From Streptomyces sp. WAC05374 (lineage in GTDB: Bacteria > Actinomycetota > Actinomycetes > Streptomycetales > Streptomycetaceae), in NCBI RefSeq assembly GCF_004353505.1, contig NZ_SMNQ01000030.1, positions 1-55,005 on the forward strand: a stretch of 55,005 bases of DNA. The letters are read 5' to 3'. Positions 7,725-17,218 of this stretch are shown here, one piece after another (the stretch's first letter is position 1; each line of letters starts with the position of its first letter). Under the pieces are notes generated by a model, which searched no databases, was not told the DNA's origin, and worked only from the letters and a program-made list of their open reading frames with translations. The position numbers and the translations under genes are program-made.

Positions 7725-9958
7725 TGGTCGGTGTCGTCCTTCGTCTCGCCCTCGGCGGCGTCCTCGTCCGCGATCACGGGGATCAGGGAGAGCTTGCCGC
7801 GCTGGTCGATCTCGGCGATCTCGACCTGGACCTTGGAGCCGACCGCGAGCACGTCCTCGACGTTCTCCACGCGCTTGCCACCGGCGAGCTTGCGGATCTG
7901 CGAGATGTGCAGCAGGCCGTCCTTGCCCGGGAGCAGGGAGACGAACGCGCCGAAGGTGGTGGTCTTGACGACCGTACCCAGGTAGCGCTCGCCGACCTCC
8001 GGCATGGTCGGGTTGGCGATGCCGTTGATCGTGGCGCGGGCGGCCTCGGCGGCCGGGCCGTCGGCGGCACCGATGTAGATGGTGCCGTCGTCCTCGATCG
8101 TGATCTCGGCGCCGGTGTCCTCCTGGATCTGGTTGATCATCTTGCCCTTGGGGCCGATGACCTCACCGATCTTGTCCACGGGGATCTTGACGGTGATGAT
8201 CCGCGGGGCGTTGGGGGACATCTCGTCCGGCGTGTCGATCGCTTCCATCATCACGTCGAGGATGTGGAGGCGGGCGTCGCGGGCCTGCTTGAGGGCCGCG
8301 GCCAGGACGGAGGCCGGGATGCCGTCCAGCTTGGTGTCGAGCTGCAGGGCGGTGACGAAGTCCTTCGTACCGGCGACCTTGAAGTCCATGTCGCCGAAGG
8401 CGTCCTCCGCACCGAGGATGTCGGTGAGCGCGACGTAGTGCGTCTTGCCGTCGACCTCCTCGGAGATCAGGCCCATGGCGATACCGGCGACGGGGGCCTT
8501 CAGCGGCACACCGGCGTTCAGCAGCGACATGGTGGAGGCGCAGACGGAGCCCATGGACGTCGAGCCGTTGGAGCCGAGGGCCTCGGACACCTGGCGGATC
8601 GCGTAGGGGAACTCCTCGCGCGTCGGCAGCACCGGCACGATGGCGCGCTCGGCGAGCGCGCCGTGGCCGATCTCGCGGCGCTTGGGCGAGCCCACGCGGC
8701 CGGTCTCACCGACGGAGTACGGCGGGAAGTTGTAGTTGTGCATGTAGCGCTTGCGCGTCACCGGGGAGAGGGTGTCGAGCTGCTGCTCCATGCGGAGCAT
8801 GTTCAGGGTGGTGACGCCCAGGATCTGGGTCTCGCCACGCTCGAACAGGGCGGAGCCGTGCACGCGCGGGATGGCCTCGACCTCGGCGGCGAGCGTACGG
8901 ATGTCCGTCAGGCCACGGCCGTCGATGCGGACCTTGTCCTTGATGACGCGCTCGCGGACCAGCTTCTTGGTCAGCGCGCGGTACGCGGCGGAGATCTCCT
9001 TCTCGCGGCCCTCGAACTGCGGGAGCAGCTTCTCGGCGGCGATCTCCTTGACGCGGTCCAGCTCGTTCTCGCGCTCCTGCTTGCCGGCGATGGTGAGCGC
9101 CTGGGCCAGCTCGGTCTTGACCGCGGCGGTCAGCGCCTCCAGGACGTCGTCCTGGTAGTCGAGGAACACCGGGAACTCGCCGACCGGCTTGGCGGCCTTG
9201 GCGGCGAGGTCCGACTGGGCCTTGCAGAGGACCTTGATGAAGGGCTTCGCGGCCTCGAGACCGGCGGCGACGACCTCCTCGGTGGGGGCCTCGGCGCCGC
9301 CCTTGACGAGCTGGATGGTCTTCTCGGTGGCCTCGGCCTCGACCATCATGATCGCGACGTCGCCGTCCTCCAGGACGCGACCGGCGACGACCATGTCGAA
9401 GACGGCGTCCTCGAGCTCGGTGTGCGTCGGGAACGCGACCCACTGGCCGTTGATCAGGGCGACACGGGTGCCGCCGATCGGGCCGGAGAAGGGCAGGCCG
9501 GCGAGCTGCGTGGAGCAGGAGGCGGCGTTGATGGCGACCACGTCGTACAGGTGGTCGGGGTTGAGCGCCATGATCGTCTCGACGATCTGGATCTCGTTGC
9601 GCAGGCCCTTCTTGAAGGAGGGGCGCAGTGGCCGGTCGATCAGGCGGCAGGTGAGGACGGCGTCCTCGGAGGGACGGCCCTCCCGGCGGAAGAAGGAGCC
9701 GGGGATCTTGCCGGCCGCGTACATCCGCTCCTCGACGTCCACCGTCAGGGGGAAGAAGTCGAGCTGGTCCTTGGGCTTCTTGGAAGCGGTGGTGGCCGAC
9801 AGCACCATGGTGTCGTCGTCCAGGTACGCCACGGCGGAGCCGGCGGCCTGCTTGGCCAGGCGGCCCGTCTCGAAGCGGATGGTGCGGGTGCCGAAGGAGC
9901 CGTTGTCGATGACGGCTTCGGCGTAGTGGGTCTCGTTCTCCACTAGCGGGTTCTCCAT
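7721..9958 (-). CDS. pnp: Polyribonucleotide nucleotidyltransferase (PNPase)
   Basis: A 745-aa 3'-5' phosphorolytic exoribonuclease. In Streptomyces it also makes RNA 3' tails. The order is: first RNase PH domain, helical linker, second RNase PH domain (GSNGSTSMGSVCASTMSLL), KH domain (IPVDKIGEVIGPKGKMI, about residue 600), S1 domain (GERYLGTVVKTTTFGAFVSL, about 655) and an acidic tail. The ATG at 9958 (MENPLVENETHYAEAV) is chosen. 39 further in-frame codons lie upstream but resemble leader sequence. It forms the conserved rpsO-pnp pair with a 275-bp spacer holding a hairpin at 10188-10224. Confidence 0.97.
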   Translation of the reverse strand: MENPLVENETHYAEAVIDNGSFGTRTIRFETGRLAKQAAGSAVAYLDDDTMVLSATTASKKPKDQLDFFPLTVDVEERMYAAGKIPGSFFRREGRPSEDAVLTCRLIDRPLRPSFKKGLRNEIQIVETIMALNPDHLYDVVAINAASCSTQLAGLPFSGPIGGTRVALINGQWVAFPTHTELEDAVFDMVVAGRVLEDGDVAIMMVEAEATEKTIQLVKGGAEAPTEEVVAAGLEAAKPFIKVLCKAQSDLAAKAAKPVGEFPVFLDYQDDVLEALTAAVKTELAQALTIAGKQERENELDRVKEIAAEKLLPQFEGREKEISAAYRALTKKLVRERVIKDKVRIDGRGLTDIRTLAAEVEAIPRVHGSALFERGETQILGVTTLNMLRMEQQLDTLSPVTRKRYMHNYNFPPYSVGETGRVGSPKRREIGHGALAERAIVPVLPTREEFPYAIRQVSEALGSNGSTSMGSVCASTMSLLNAGVPLKAPVAGIAMGLISEEVDGKTHYVALTDILGAEDAFGDMDFKVAGTKDFVTALQLDTKLDGIPASVLAAALKQARDARLHILDVMMEAIDTPDEMSPNAPRIITVKIPVDKIGEVIGPKGKMINQIQEDTGAEITIEDDGTIYIGAADGPAAEAARATINGIANPTMPEVGERYLGTVVKTTTFGAFVSLLPGKDGLLHISQIRKLAGGKRVENVEDVLAVGSKVQVEIAEIDQRGKLSLIPVIADEDAAEGETKDDTDQ

Positions 9959-10187
9959 TACTTGTCGTCTTTGGTCCCGGCGCCCGTGTGGCGGAGGGAC
10001 GGGGGCGGAGAAGCGCGCCTTGTGTGCGGGCCGGTCTTCGATCGAAGCACCCGGGGTGTGTCTCCCGGGGGCCACTACCGAGGACCGGCGGCGGCGAGGG
10101 CGCCTCTCCTGTGCCTCTTATGGAATTTTCGTTATGGCGTTGTGCGACCAGCCTACAAAGGGGTGGTCACAGTCCGCACGTACAGCA

Positions 10188-10224
10188 AAGGGAGCGGCCC
10201 CCTGATGGTGGGAACCGCTCCCTT
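10188..10224 (-). terminator. rpsO-pnp intergenic hairpin
   Basis: 10-bp arms (10188-10197 and 10215-10224, AAGGGAGCGG) with a 17-nt loop that can pair further lie 9 nt past the rpsO stop. Known rpsO-pnp operons carry an intergenic hairpin that partly terminates transcription or is processed by RNase III. This hairpin is in the right place. The remaining roughly 230 bp before pnp probably hold a pnp promoter, which I could not pinpoint. Confidence 0.7.
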
Positions 10225-10233
10225 CACGGCGTC

Positions 10234-10524
10234 TTACTTGGCGCCGCCGGCCGCACCGCGGCGGATGCCGAGGCGGTCGACCAGCGTACGGAAGCGCTGG
10301 ATGTCCTTCTTGGCCAGGTACTGCAGCAGGCGGCGGCGCTGGCCGACCAGGATCAGCAGACCACGACGGGAGTGGTGGTCGTGCTTGTGGGTCTTGAGGT
10401 GCTCGGTCAGGTCCGAGATGCGGCGGGAGAGCATGGCGACCTGGACCTCGGGGGAGCCGGTGTCGCCCTCCTTGGTGCCGAACTCGGCCATGATCTGCTT
10501 CTTCGTAGCGGCGTCGAGAGACAC
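10234..10524 (-). CDS. rpsO: 30S ribosomal protein S15
   Basis: A 96-aa small-subunit protein that binds the central domain of 16S rRNA. The sequence contains TGSPEVQVAMLSRRISDLTEHL, HHSRRGLLILVGQRRRLL and YLAKKDIQRFRTLVDRLGIR, which cover the whole family. The GTG start at 10524 is preceded by AGAGGAG and gives the expected N-terminus MSLDAATKKQIMAEFG; an in-frame extension upstream is not used. First gene of the rpsO-pnp-M16-dapB group. Confidence 0.97.
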   Translation of the reverse strand: MSLDAATKKQIMAEFGTKEGDTGSPEVQVAMLSRRISDLTEHLKTHKHDHHSRRGLLILVGQRRRLLQYLAKKDIQRFRTLVDRLGIRRGAAGGAK

Positions 10525-10729
10525 TCGGTACTCCTCTTGGTGTTCGATGCGCCCGCGAGTGCCCCTGGTCTTGGTCTCAGGGGAGCTTCCGTGACTCGGA
10601 GGCGAAGGTCCGATGAGCGCTGCTTCCAGATGCTCCGGGAGCGCGTACACAAACGGCCGTCACACAGCGTACCAGGCCGAGGCAGCGGCGCTGACGCGGT
10701 GGTGCGGGCGGGGCGGGCGTGGGTGGGGA

Positions 10730-10790
10730 GTGGGGGGTGACGGGTGGGGCGTGCGTGGGTCAGGGGTGGGGGGTGACGGGTGGGGCGTGC
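10730..10790. repeat. Two 25-bp G-rich direct repeats
   Basis: GTGGGGGGTGACGGGTGGGG followed by CGTGC occurs twice without mismatch, at 10730-10754 and 10766-10790 (period 36). They lie in the 276-bp gap between the eccD end and the rpsO start. The surrounding 10705-10790 carries many GGG/GGGG runs on the plus strand. No gene is present in this gap. Confidence 0.8.
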
Positions 10791-10800
10791 CTGTGGCCGT

Positions 10801-12285
10801 TCAGGACGTCATGGCGCGGATCGCGTGGTAGACGTCGAAGACGGCGAGGCACAGCGGGATGAGCGTCAGGAGGACGAAGGTCTCGGCGATCTCCAGGAAG
10901 CGCCCCCAGAAGGGGGTGACGCCCTTGCGCGGCACGATCAGGCCGATGGCGATGATCACCGCGGCGACGCCGGCGACCGCGGCGGCCAGCCACACCGTAC
11001 GGATGTCCAGCGCCGTGGCGTCGCGCCACAGCCCCGCCGGCGGGTTCAGGCACAGGCCCAGGCCCAGCAGGACCAGGGCGCCGAGGCCCGCGGCCAGGGA
11101 GCAGCCGACCTGGGCGGTGTAGCGGAAGAGGTGGGCGCGCATGATCATGGCGACGCCGGTGGCCAGGGCCAGGAGCTGCCCCCACACGCCGTCGGAGAAC
11201 CCGAGCACCGCGGCGGAGCCCACCGCCAGCAGCGCGCAGCCGCCGACGAGGCCGACCAGCAGCTCGTGGCCCCGCCGGACCTGGGCGGTGATGCGTTCGG
11301 CGTCCACCGGCCCCTGGGGCTCCGTGTCGTCCCCGTACCCGCCGACGGTCGTACGGGGCGGCTCGAAGCCGATGGGGAGGCGGGCGAAGCGCGTGGACAG
11401 GCCCGGGAGGAAGGCCAGCGCCCCCACGGCGAGCGGGGCGCACACGGCGGCGGTCTCGGCCGGGGTCATGGCGGTGAGGATGGCCACGAAGGTCACCAGG
11501 ACGCCGGTACCGGACGCGAGGACGAACGCGACGAAGGGCCCGTCCCCGCTCGGGGCGACGAGCGTCAGGACGACGGAGACGACGAGTACGGCGGCGCAGG
11601 CGAGCAGGAACTGGAGCTTGCCGTTGCCCTGCCCGGCGGCCGGCGCCAGGAGCCCCGCACCGGCGACGGCGGCGTTCGCCATGGCGCCGACCCCCAGGGC
11701 GACGGAGGAGCCGCGGTCGTCGTACACCCGTGCCCGTACCGCCGAGAGCGCGAGCAGCAGCACACCGCCGACGGCGGCCAGGATGCCCGGCAGGCCGTGC
11801 ATGTCGTGCCGCGGGGCGGCCGTCCACAGGACGAAGGCGAGCAGGACCAGCAGGACCGAGCCGCCGAAGAGGCCGGCGCCGCGCATCAGGTCGTCGGTCC
11901 ACAGCGTGCGGTCACGGGCGACGGCGGAGGCCACGGCGTCGGAGACGTCGTCGAAGACCGCGGGCGGCAGCGATTCGGCGAAGGGCCGCAGCGACAGCAG
12001 CTCGCCGTCGAGGATGCGCTGCGCGGTGAGGGAGCGCGCGCCGTCGAGGACGGTGCCGTCGCGGCGTACCAGGTGATAGCCGACCGGGGCGCCGGGCGCG
12101 GGGCTCTGCCCGGACAGCCGGAGGATCTCCGGGTACAGGTCCGCGACGGGGATGTCCTCGGGCAGTGCGACGTCGACGCGGCCGTCCGGTGCGACGACGG
12201 TGACACGGCAGAAGCCGGTTCCGCCGGCGGACGGAGTCGCGGGAGCCGGGTGGCCTGTTCCGGTGGCCGCGGCTGGGGCCGTCAT
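10801..12285 (-). CDS. eccD: ESX/T7SS integral membrane channel protein EccD
   Basis: A 494-aa inner-membrane component that forms the bulk of the ESX membrane pore. An N-terminal ubiquitin-like (YukD) domain, about residues 25-105 (CRVTVVAPDGRVDVALPED), is followed by about eleven hydrophobic segments to the C-terminus (ending WGRFLEIAETFVLLTLIPLC). This is the EccD architecture. The start is ambiguous between ATG 12285 and GTG 12291; I prefer the ATG with AGGTG just upstream. It is divergent from eccC across 418 bp. Confidence 0.93.
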   Translation of the reverse strand: MTAPAAATGTGHPAPATPSAGGTGFCRVTVVAPDGRVDVALPEDIPVADLYPEILRLSGQSPAPGAPVGYHLVRRDGTVLDGARSLTAQRILDGELLSLRPFAESLPPAVFDDVSDAVASAVARDRTLWTDDLMRGAGLFGGSVLLVLLAFVLWTAAPRHDMHGLPGILAAVGGVLLLALSAVRARVYDDRGSSVALGVGAMANAAVAGAGLLAPAAGQGNGKLQFLLACAAVLVVSVVLTLVAPSGDGPFVAFVLASGTGVLVTFVAILTAMTPAETAAVCAPLAVGALAFLPGLSTRFARLPIGFEPPRTTVGGYGDDTEPQGPVDAERITAQVRRGHELLVGLVGGCALLAVGSAAVLGFSDGVWGQLLALATGVAMIMRAHLFRYTAQVGCSLAAGLGALVLLGLGLCLNPPAGLWRDATALDIRTVWLAAAVAGVAAVIIAIGLIVPRKGVTPFWGRFLEIAETFVLLTLIPLCLAVFDVYHAIRAMTS

Positions 12286-12703
12286 ACTCACCTGCTGCTT
12301 CCCCTCGTGGTGTTGTCCGTGGATCGTCGGCCTGGCGCCTGGTGCCTGCACCTGCTGCTCGGTGCCGGCGCCTGGTGCATGGTGCTTGGTGCCTGCGCCT
12401 GGTGCCTGGTGCCTGCGCCTGGTGCCTGGTGCGGCCGGGAGACCCGTGGTGGCGCGCGGGTGCCGGTGCGACGCCTCGGTACGCGCCCGCAAGCCGCTGC
12501 CGCGCCGCGGAACCCGCTGCCAAGTCCCCCGACCGTTATTTGCGTTGGTTCACGCACGGGTCCGGGCCCAAGCCAGGACGTCGCGCCACCCTACCGCCCA
12601 CCCGTCACCCCCTCCGCCAGTAGGATCCCCCACTGCGGATGGAGCCCGTCGCCACGGGGGCGCCGATAGGAACATTTCCGTCCGGCAAGGGAATTGGTGA
12701 GCT
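12286..12703. promoter_or_regulatory. Divergent eccD/eccC intergenic region
   Basis: This 418-bp gap with no credible gene must carry the promoters for eccD (leftward) and eccC (rightward). The half next to eccD is filled by short tandem repeats (12329-12432). The half next to eccC has a TAGGAT hexamer at 12621-12626 that could be a -10 box for eccC, but with no clear -35. Only the arrangement is certain. Confidence 0.5.
12329..12432. repeat. Tandem repeat, 20-bp unit, in eccD upstream region
   Basis: Two perfect copies of GCCTGCGCCTGGTGCCTGGT lie at 12391-12410 and 12411-12430. Degenerate copies built on the same CCTGGTGC core run back to about 12329. The array is within 45 bp of the eccD start. 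Confidence 0.8.
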
Positions 12704-15700
12704 GTGAGTCAGATCGTCGTCAAGCGCCCACCACGGGCCCTGCCCTCCGAGGTACCGGGCGATCCGGTGCACCTGCAACCGCCGCCCGAGCTGCCCAGGG
12801 GACAGCAAGAAGGCGTTCTGATGCAGTTGTTGCCCACGCTCGGCATGGCCGGCTCGGTGGTCTTCTTCTTCATGACCCCGAACCCCGTCATGCGCATCAT
12901 GGGCATGGTGATGATCGCGTCCACCGTGGCGATGGCCATCGCGATGATGGTGCGCTACCGGCGCGGGACCCAGGGGCAGCTCGCCGACCTGCGGCGCGAC
13001 TACCTCAAGTACCTGACGCAGACCAGGCGCGCGGTGCTGCGTACCGCACGTCTCCAGCGTGACGCCCAGTTCTACCTCCACCCGTCCCCCGAGCAGTTGT
13101 GGGCCCTGGTCGCCGAGGGGAGCCGGGTGTGGGAACGGCGCACCGGCGACGACGACTTCGGCCAGGTACGCGTCGGCCTCGGCAGCCAGCAGCTCGCCAC
13201 CCCGCTCATGGCCCCCGAAACCGCCCCCGTCGACGAGCTGGAGCCGCTGACGGCCGGGGCGATGCGCCAGTTCCTCGCGGCCCACGGCACGCTGGACGGC
13301 CTGCCCATGGCCGTGTCCCTGCGGGCGTTCTACCACCTGACCGTGAGCGGCGAGGCGGAGCCCGCCCGGTCGGCGACCCGCGCCATGGTCGGCTCGCTGG
13401 CGGCGCTGCACTCCCCGGAGGACCTGGTCATCGCCGTGGCCGCCGGGAGCGGAACGGCCGGGGAGTGGGAGTGGGCCAAGTGGCTGCCGCACGTCCAGGC
13501 GCCCGGGCCCGGTGACGGCGCGGGCAGCCGGCGCCTGATCACCACGGACGCCCGGGACCTCCAGGACATGCTCGCCGCGCGCCTCGAAGGCCGCCCCCGC
13601 TTCGGCGGGCAACCGCTCCTGGACCAGCCGCACATCGTGGTCGTCCTCGACGGCCAGTCCGTCCCGCCGATGTCGGCGCTCGCCACGCCCGAGGGCCTGC
13701 AGGGCGTGACGATCATCGAGCTCGTACCCGGGGAGCCGCAGGGGCTCCGCGGCGGCCTGTCCGTGACCGTGCACCGCGACGCCCTGCGCCTGGAGTCGAG
13801 CCACGGCCTGGTGTACGACGGCGTACCGGACCGGCTGAGCCTCGAGGCCGCCGAGGCGCTGGCCCGCCAGCTCGCGCCGCTGCGCGCCGGGTCCGGTTCG
13901 GACGACGACGAACCGCTCCTCGCGAACCTGGACTTCACCGACCTGCTGAACCTCGGCGACGCCGCGTCGGTCGACGTCAGCCGCACCTGGCGGCCGCGGT
14001 CCCAGTCGGAGCGGCTGCGGGTGCCGATCGGAGTCGGCGAGGACGGCTCCCCGGTGATGCTGGACCTGAAGGAGGCCGCGCAGGAGGGCATGGGCCCGCA
14101 CGGCCTGTGCGTGGGCGCCACCGGTTCCGGCAAGTCCGAGCTGCTGCGCACGCTCGTGCTGGGTCTCGCGGTCACCCACTCCTCCGAGACCCTGAACTTC
14201 GTCCTCGCGGACTTCAAGGGCGGCGCCACCTTCGCCGGTATGTCCCAGATGCCGCACGTCGCCGCCGTGATCACCAACCTCGCGGACGACCTGACCCTCG
14301 TCGACCGCATGGGCGACTCCATCCGCGGCGAGCTGAACCGGCGCCAGGAGATGCTGCGCGACGCGGGCAACTACGCCAACATCCACGACTACGAGAAGGC
14401 GCGCGCCGCCGGGGCCCCGCTCCAGCCGATCCCCTCCCTCGTCCTGGTCATCGACGAGTTCAGCGAACTCCTCACCGCCATGCCGGACTTCATCGAGATG
14501 TTCGTGCAGATCGGCCGTATCGGCCGGTCGCTGGGCGTGCACCTGCTGCTGGCGTCCCAGCGCCTGGAGGAGGGCCGCCTGCGCGGTCTGGAGACGTACC
14601 TGTCGTACCGCATCGGTCTGCGCACCTTCTCCGCCGCCGAGTCCCGTGCGGCGATCGGTGTCCCCGACGCCTATACGCTGCCGAACGTCCCCGGCTCCGG
14701 CTACCTGAAGTTCGGTACGGACGAGATGGTGCGCTTCAAGGCCGCGTACGTCTCCGGCGTCTACCGCTCCGGCCGGCAGGACGCGCTGCCGGGCGGTCCG
14801 CTGCCGGTGGACCGCCGTCCGGTGCCGTTCACCGCCGCGCCCGTGCCCGTGCGGTACGTCGAGCCGGCCGCTCAGGCACGGGTGCCGGAGGCGCGCGCCG
14901 CCGAGGACGACGCGCTGGCCGACTCGGTGCTCGACGTGATCGTGCGGCGGCTCGAAGGGCGCGGCGCGGAGGCCCACCAGGTGTGGCTGCCGCCGCTGGA
15001 CAACCCGCCGACCCTCGACGAACTGCTGCCCGGCCTCGCCGGCGTGCAGGGGCGCGGGCTGACGCAGCCCGGGTTCGAGGGCGCCGGCCGGCTCGTCGTA
15101 CCGCTGGGTGTGGTGGACAAGCCGTTCGAGCAGCGCCGCGACACGCTGTACCGGGACTTCTCCGGGGCGGCGGGGCACATGCAGATCATCGGTGGCCCGC
15201 AGTCGGGCAAGTCGACGCTGCTGCGCACCCTCATCGCGGGCTTCGCACTGACCCACACACCGCAGGAGGTGCAGTTCTACGGCCTCGACTTCGGCGGTGG
15301 CGGCCTGTCGTCGGTCGCCGAGCTGCCGCACGTCGGCGGGGTGGCGTCGCGTCTCGACCCCGAGAAGGTGCGGCGTACGGTCGCCGAGGTGTACGGCATC
15401 CTGTCGCGGCGCGAGGAGTACTTCCGCAGTGCGGGGATCGACTCCATCGCCACGTACCGCAGGCTCCGCGCCCGCGGGGAGATCACCGACCAGCCGTTCG
15501 GTGACGTCTTCCTCGTCATCGACGGCTGGGGCAGCTTCCGCTCGGACTACGAGGGCCTCGAGCCGGCCGTCCTGGACATGGCGGCACGCGGTCTCGGTTA
15601 CGGCATCCACGTGATCCTCACGGCGTCACGGTCGATGGAGGTGCGCTCCAACATCAAGGACCACCTGATGAACCGGCTCGAACTGCGGCTGGGCGACACC

Positions 15701-16666
15701 ATGGACTCGGAGGTGGACCGCAAGCTCGCCGTCAACGTGCCCAGCGGAGTGCCGGGCCGTGGTCTCATCCCGGAGAAGCTCCACTTCATGGCCGCCGTGC
15801 CGCGCATCGACGGCATCAACTCCGACAGCGACCTGGCCGAGGCCACGGCCGCCATGACGCGGGAGATCGGCCGTCACTGGACCGGCCCGGCCGCCCCGAA
15901 GGTCCGTCTGCTGCCCCGCGAGCTGCCGGCGCAGAACCTGCCCGCCGGGTTCGCCGAGCCGCGGCGCGGAGTGGCGTTCGCCATCGACGAGAACAACCTG
16001 GAACCGGTCTTCGTCAACTTCGAGCGCGACCCGTTCTTCCTGGTGTTCGGCGAGAGCGAGTCGGGCAAGACCAACCTGCTGAAGCTCCTGATCAAGCAGG
16101 TGTGCGAGCGGTACGACGGGGACTCCGCCAAGTTCTTCGTGATCGACAACCGGCGCGGCCTGCTGGACGTCACCCCGGCGTCGCACCTCGCGGAGTACGT
16201 CCCGATGTCCAACAGCATGGACCACCACGTGGACGCCCTCGCGGACCTGATGCAGCGCCGCGCCCCGTCCCCGGACGTCACGGCCCAGCAACTGCGCGAC
16301 CGGAGCTGGTGGCGCGGCCCGTCGGTGTACGTGGTGGTCGACGACTACGACCTGGTGTCCACATCGAGCGGCAACCCGCTGGCCAAGCTCACGGAGCATC
16401 TGCCGTTCGCGCGTGACGTGGGCGTCCGGTTCGTCATCGCCCGCAGTGCGGCGGGGGCGAGCCGGTCCTCGTACGAGCCGTTCATGCAGCGGATGATGGA
16501 GCTCGGCGCCCAGGGCGTCCTCCTCTCCGGTGACCCGCAGGAGGGTGACGTCCTCGGCGGCGTACGCATGCGCCCGATGCCGGCGGGCCGCGGTGTCTTC
16601 GTCTCGCGCCAGCGCGGCAACCCGCTGGTGCAGACGGGTCTGATGCCGGCGGAGGTGTACGGGTGA
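12704..16666 (+). CDS. eccC: ESX/T7SS motor ATPase EccC (fused EccCa-EccCb)
   Basis: A 1320-aa FtsK/SpoIIIE-type motor that recognises and drives T7SS substrates. Two N-terminal membrane segments (about residues 42-60 and 64-84) are followed by three ATPase domains in series. Walker A motifs are GATGSGKSE (about residue 470), GGPQSGKST (about 830) and GESESGKT (about 1116). Walker B regions are VLVIDEF (about 580, with the catalytic Glu), VFLVIDGWG and VYVVVDDYD. The last two lack the DE pair, as in other EccC proteins where only the first domain is strongly catalytic. The GTG start at 12704 is preceded by GGTGA. It is divergent from eccD, and the first T7SS cassette follows 114 bp later. Confidence 0.96.
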   Translation: MSQIVVKRPPRALPSEVPGDPVHLQPPPELPRGQQEGVLMQLLPTLGMAGSVVFFFMTPNPVMRIMGMVMIASTVAMAIAMMVRYRRGTQGQLADLRRDYLKYLTQTRRAVLRTARLQRDAQFYLHPSPEQLWALVAEGSRVWERRTGDDDFGQVRVGLGSQQLATPLMAPETAPVDELEPLTAGAMRQFLAAHGTLDGLPMAVSLRAFYHLTVSGEAEPARSATRAMVGSLAALHSPEDLVIAVAAGSGTAGEWEWAKWLPHVQAPGPGDGAGSRRLITTDARDLQDMLAARLEGRPRFGGQPLLDQPHIVVVLDGQSVPPMSALATPEGLQGVTIIELVPGEPQGLRGGLSVTVHRDALRLESSHGLVYDGVPDRLSLEAAEALARQLAPLRAGSGSDDDEPLLANLDFTDLLNLGDAASVDVSRTWRPRSQSERLRVPIGVGEDGSPVMLDLKEAAQEGMGPHGLCVGATGSGKSELLRTLVLGLAVTHSSETLNFVLADFKGGATFAGMSQMPHVAAVITNLADDLTLVDRMGDSIRGELNRRQEMLRDAGNYANIHDYEKARAAGAPLQPIPSLVLVIDEFSELLTAMPDFIEMFVQIGRIGRSLGVHLLLASQRLEEGRLRGLETYLSYRIGLRTFSAAESRAAIGVPDAYTLPNVPGSGYLKFGTDEMVRFKAAYVSGVYRSGRQDALPGGPLPVDRRPVPFTAAPVPVRYVEPAAQARVPEARAAEDDALADSVLDVIVRRLEGRGAEAHQVWLPPLDNPPTLDELLPGLAGVQGRGLTQPGFEGAGRLVVPLGVVDKPFEQRRDTLYRDFSGAAGHMQIIGGPQSGKSTLLRTLIAGFALTHTPQEVQFYGLDFGGGGLSSVAELPHVGGVASRLDPEKVRRTVAEVYGILSRREEYFRSAGIDSIATYRRLRARGEITDQPFGDVFLVIDGWGSFRSDYEGLEPAVLDMAARGLGYGIHVILTASRSMEVRSNIKDHLMNRLELRLGDTMDSEVDRKLAVNVPSGVPGRGLIPEKLHFMAAVPRIDGINSDSDLAEATAAMTREIGRHWTGPAAPKVRLLPRELPAQNLPAGFAEPRRGVAFAIDENNLEPVFVNFERDPFFLVFGESESGKTNLLKLLIKQVCERYDGDSAKFFVIDNRRGLLDVTPASHLAEYVPMSNSMDHHVDALADLMQRRAPSPDVTAQQLRDRSWWRGPSVYVVVDDYDLVSTSSGNPLAKLTEHLPFARDVGVRFVIARSAAGASRSSYEPFMQRMMELGAQGVLLSGDPQEGDVLGGVRMRPMPAGRGVFVSRQRGNPLVQTGLMPAEVYG

Positions 16667-16699
16667 GCGCGGCGGTGGTCCGGACATGACCAGTGGCCC

Positions 16700-16736
16700 T
16701 TGCGAGGAATGAGAGCGCATCACCTACGTTGATGCG
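16700..16736 (+). promoter_or_regulatory. Candidate promoter with overlapping palindrome, first T7SS cassette
   Basis: TTGCGA (16700-16705), a 19-nt spacer, then TACGTT (16725-16730). A 7-bp inverted repeat CGCATCA/TGATGCG (16716-16722 and 16730-16736) brackets the -10 box and could be an operator. The next gene starts 45 bp downstream. A similarly built promoter precedes the second cassette. Confidence 0.42.
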
Positions 16737-16780
16737 GAAGCGAATCGTCCAGCAGAACTCACGGGGGAAGGACCCAGCGG

Positions 16781-17218
16781 ATGGCATGGGACGAATGGGA
16801 GCAGTTGAAGGCATCGGCGGCCGAGAAGGAGTCGGCGCGGATGCAGCTCAACCAGATACCGGCTGATCAGGGAGGCACCGGTACACCGGCCGGCGGCACG
16901 GGGCTGAAGCATTCCGCCGCACCCTGGAACCGCGCCGCCACGACGGCCAAGGAACTCGGGGTCAGTACCGGCGCCTCCAAGACGAGCCTGACGAACGGGC
17001 ACGCGGGCATGGCGGGCGGTCTGGAGGGACTCGCGAGCCTCGCCGAGCTGAAGAGCGTCCTCACATCGTGGGAGACGCGGCTCAAGGCCGTGGGTGACGA
17101 GTGCGACGCATTGGACCCCGCGCTGCGGCAGGTACCGAAGACTCTGGGTGGAGTGGACACCGCGACCGGTGCGAAGGCGGACAGTGTGAAGACGCCGAAC
17201 GGCGGTGAGGCGAAGTGA
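16781..17218 (+). CDS. Small helical T7SS-associated protein, cassette 1
   Basis: A 145-aa protein beginning MAWDEWEQLKASAAEK, a start identical to that of the 165-aa protein at 19923. Middle helices (ELGVSTGASKTSLTN, GLEGLASLAELKSVLTSWETRLKAVGDECDAL) have the size and spacing of a WXG100-like hairpin, although no W-x-G turn is present. There is no signal peptide or membrane segment. The stop overlaps the next gene's GTG (GTGA), so the two are translationally coupled. By position it may be a partner or targeting factor for the hydrolase encoded next, but that is inference. A GGGGGAAGGA ribosome-binding site precedes the ATG. Confidence 0.85.
   Translation: MAWDEWEQLKASAAEKESARMQLNQIPADQGGTGTPAGGTGLKHSAAPWNRAATTAKELGVSTGASKTSLTNGHAGMAGGLEGLASLAELKSVLTSWETRLKAVGDECDALDPALRQVPKTLGGVDTATGAKADSVKTPNGGEAK

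Noticed and set aside
7907..9946. 679-codon open frame opposite pnp
   Set aside because: It has Val/Asp/Gly/Arg-rich composition typical of antisense of a real gene, and no family features.
12329..12432. Possible CRISPR array
   Set aside because: The units abut without spacers of regular length and no cas genes are near; it is a simple tandem repeat.
12605..15610. 1001-codon open frame opposite eccC
   Set aside because: EccC motifs on the other strand are complete; this frame shows no recognisable domain.
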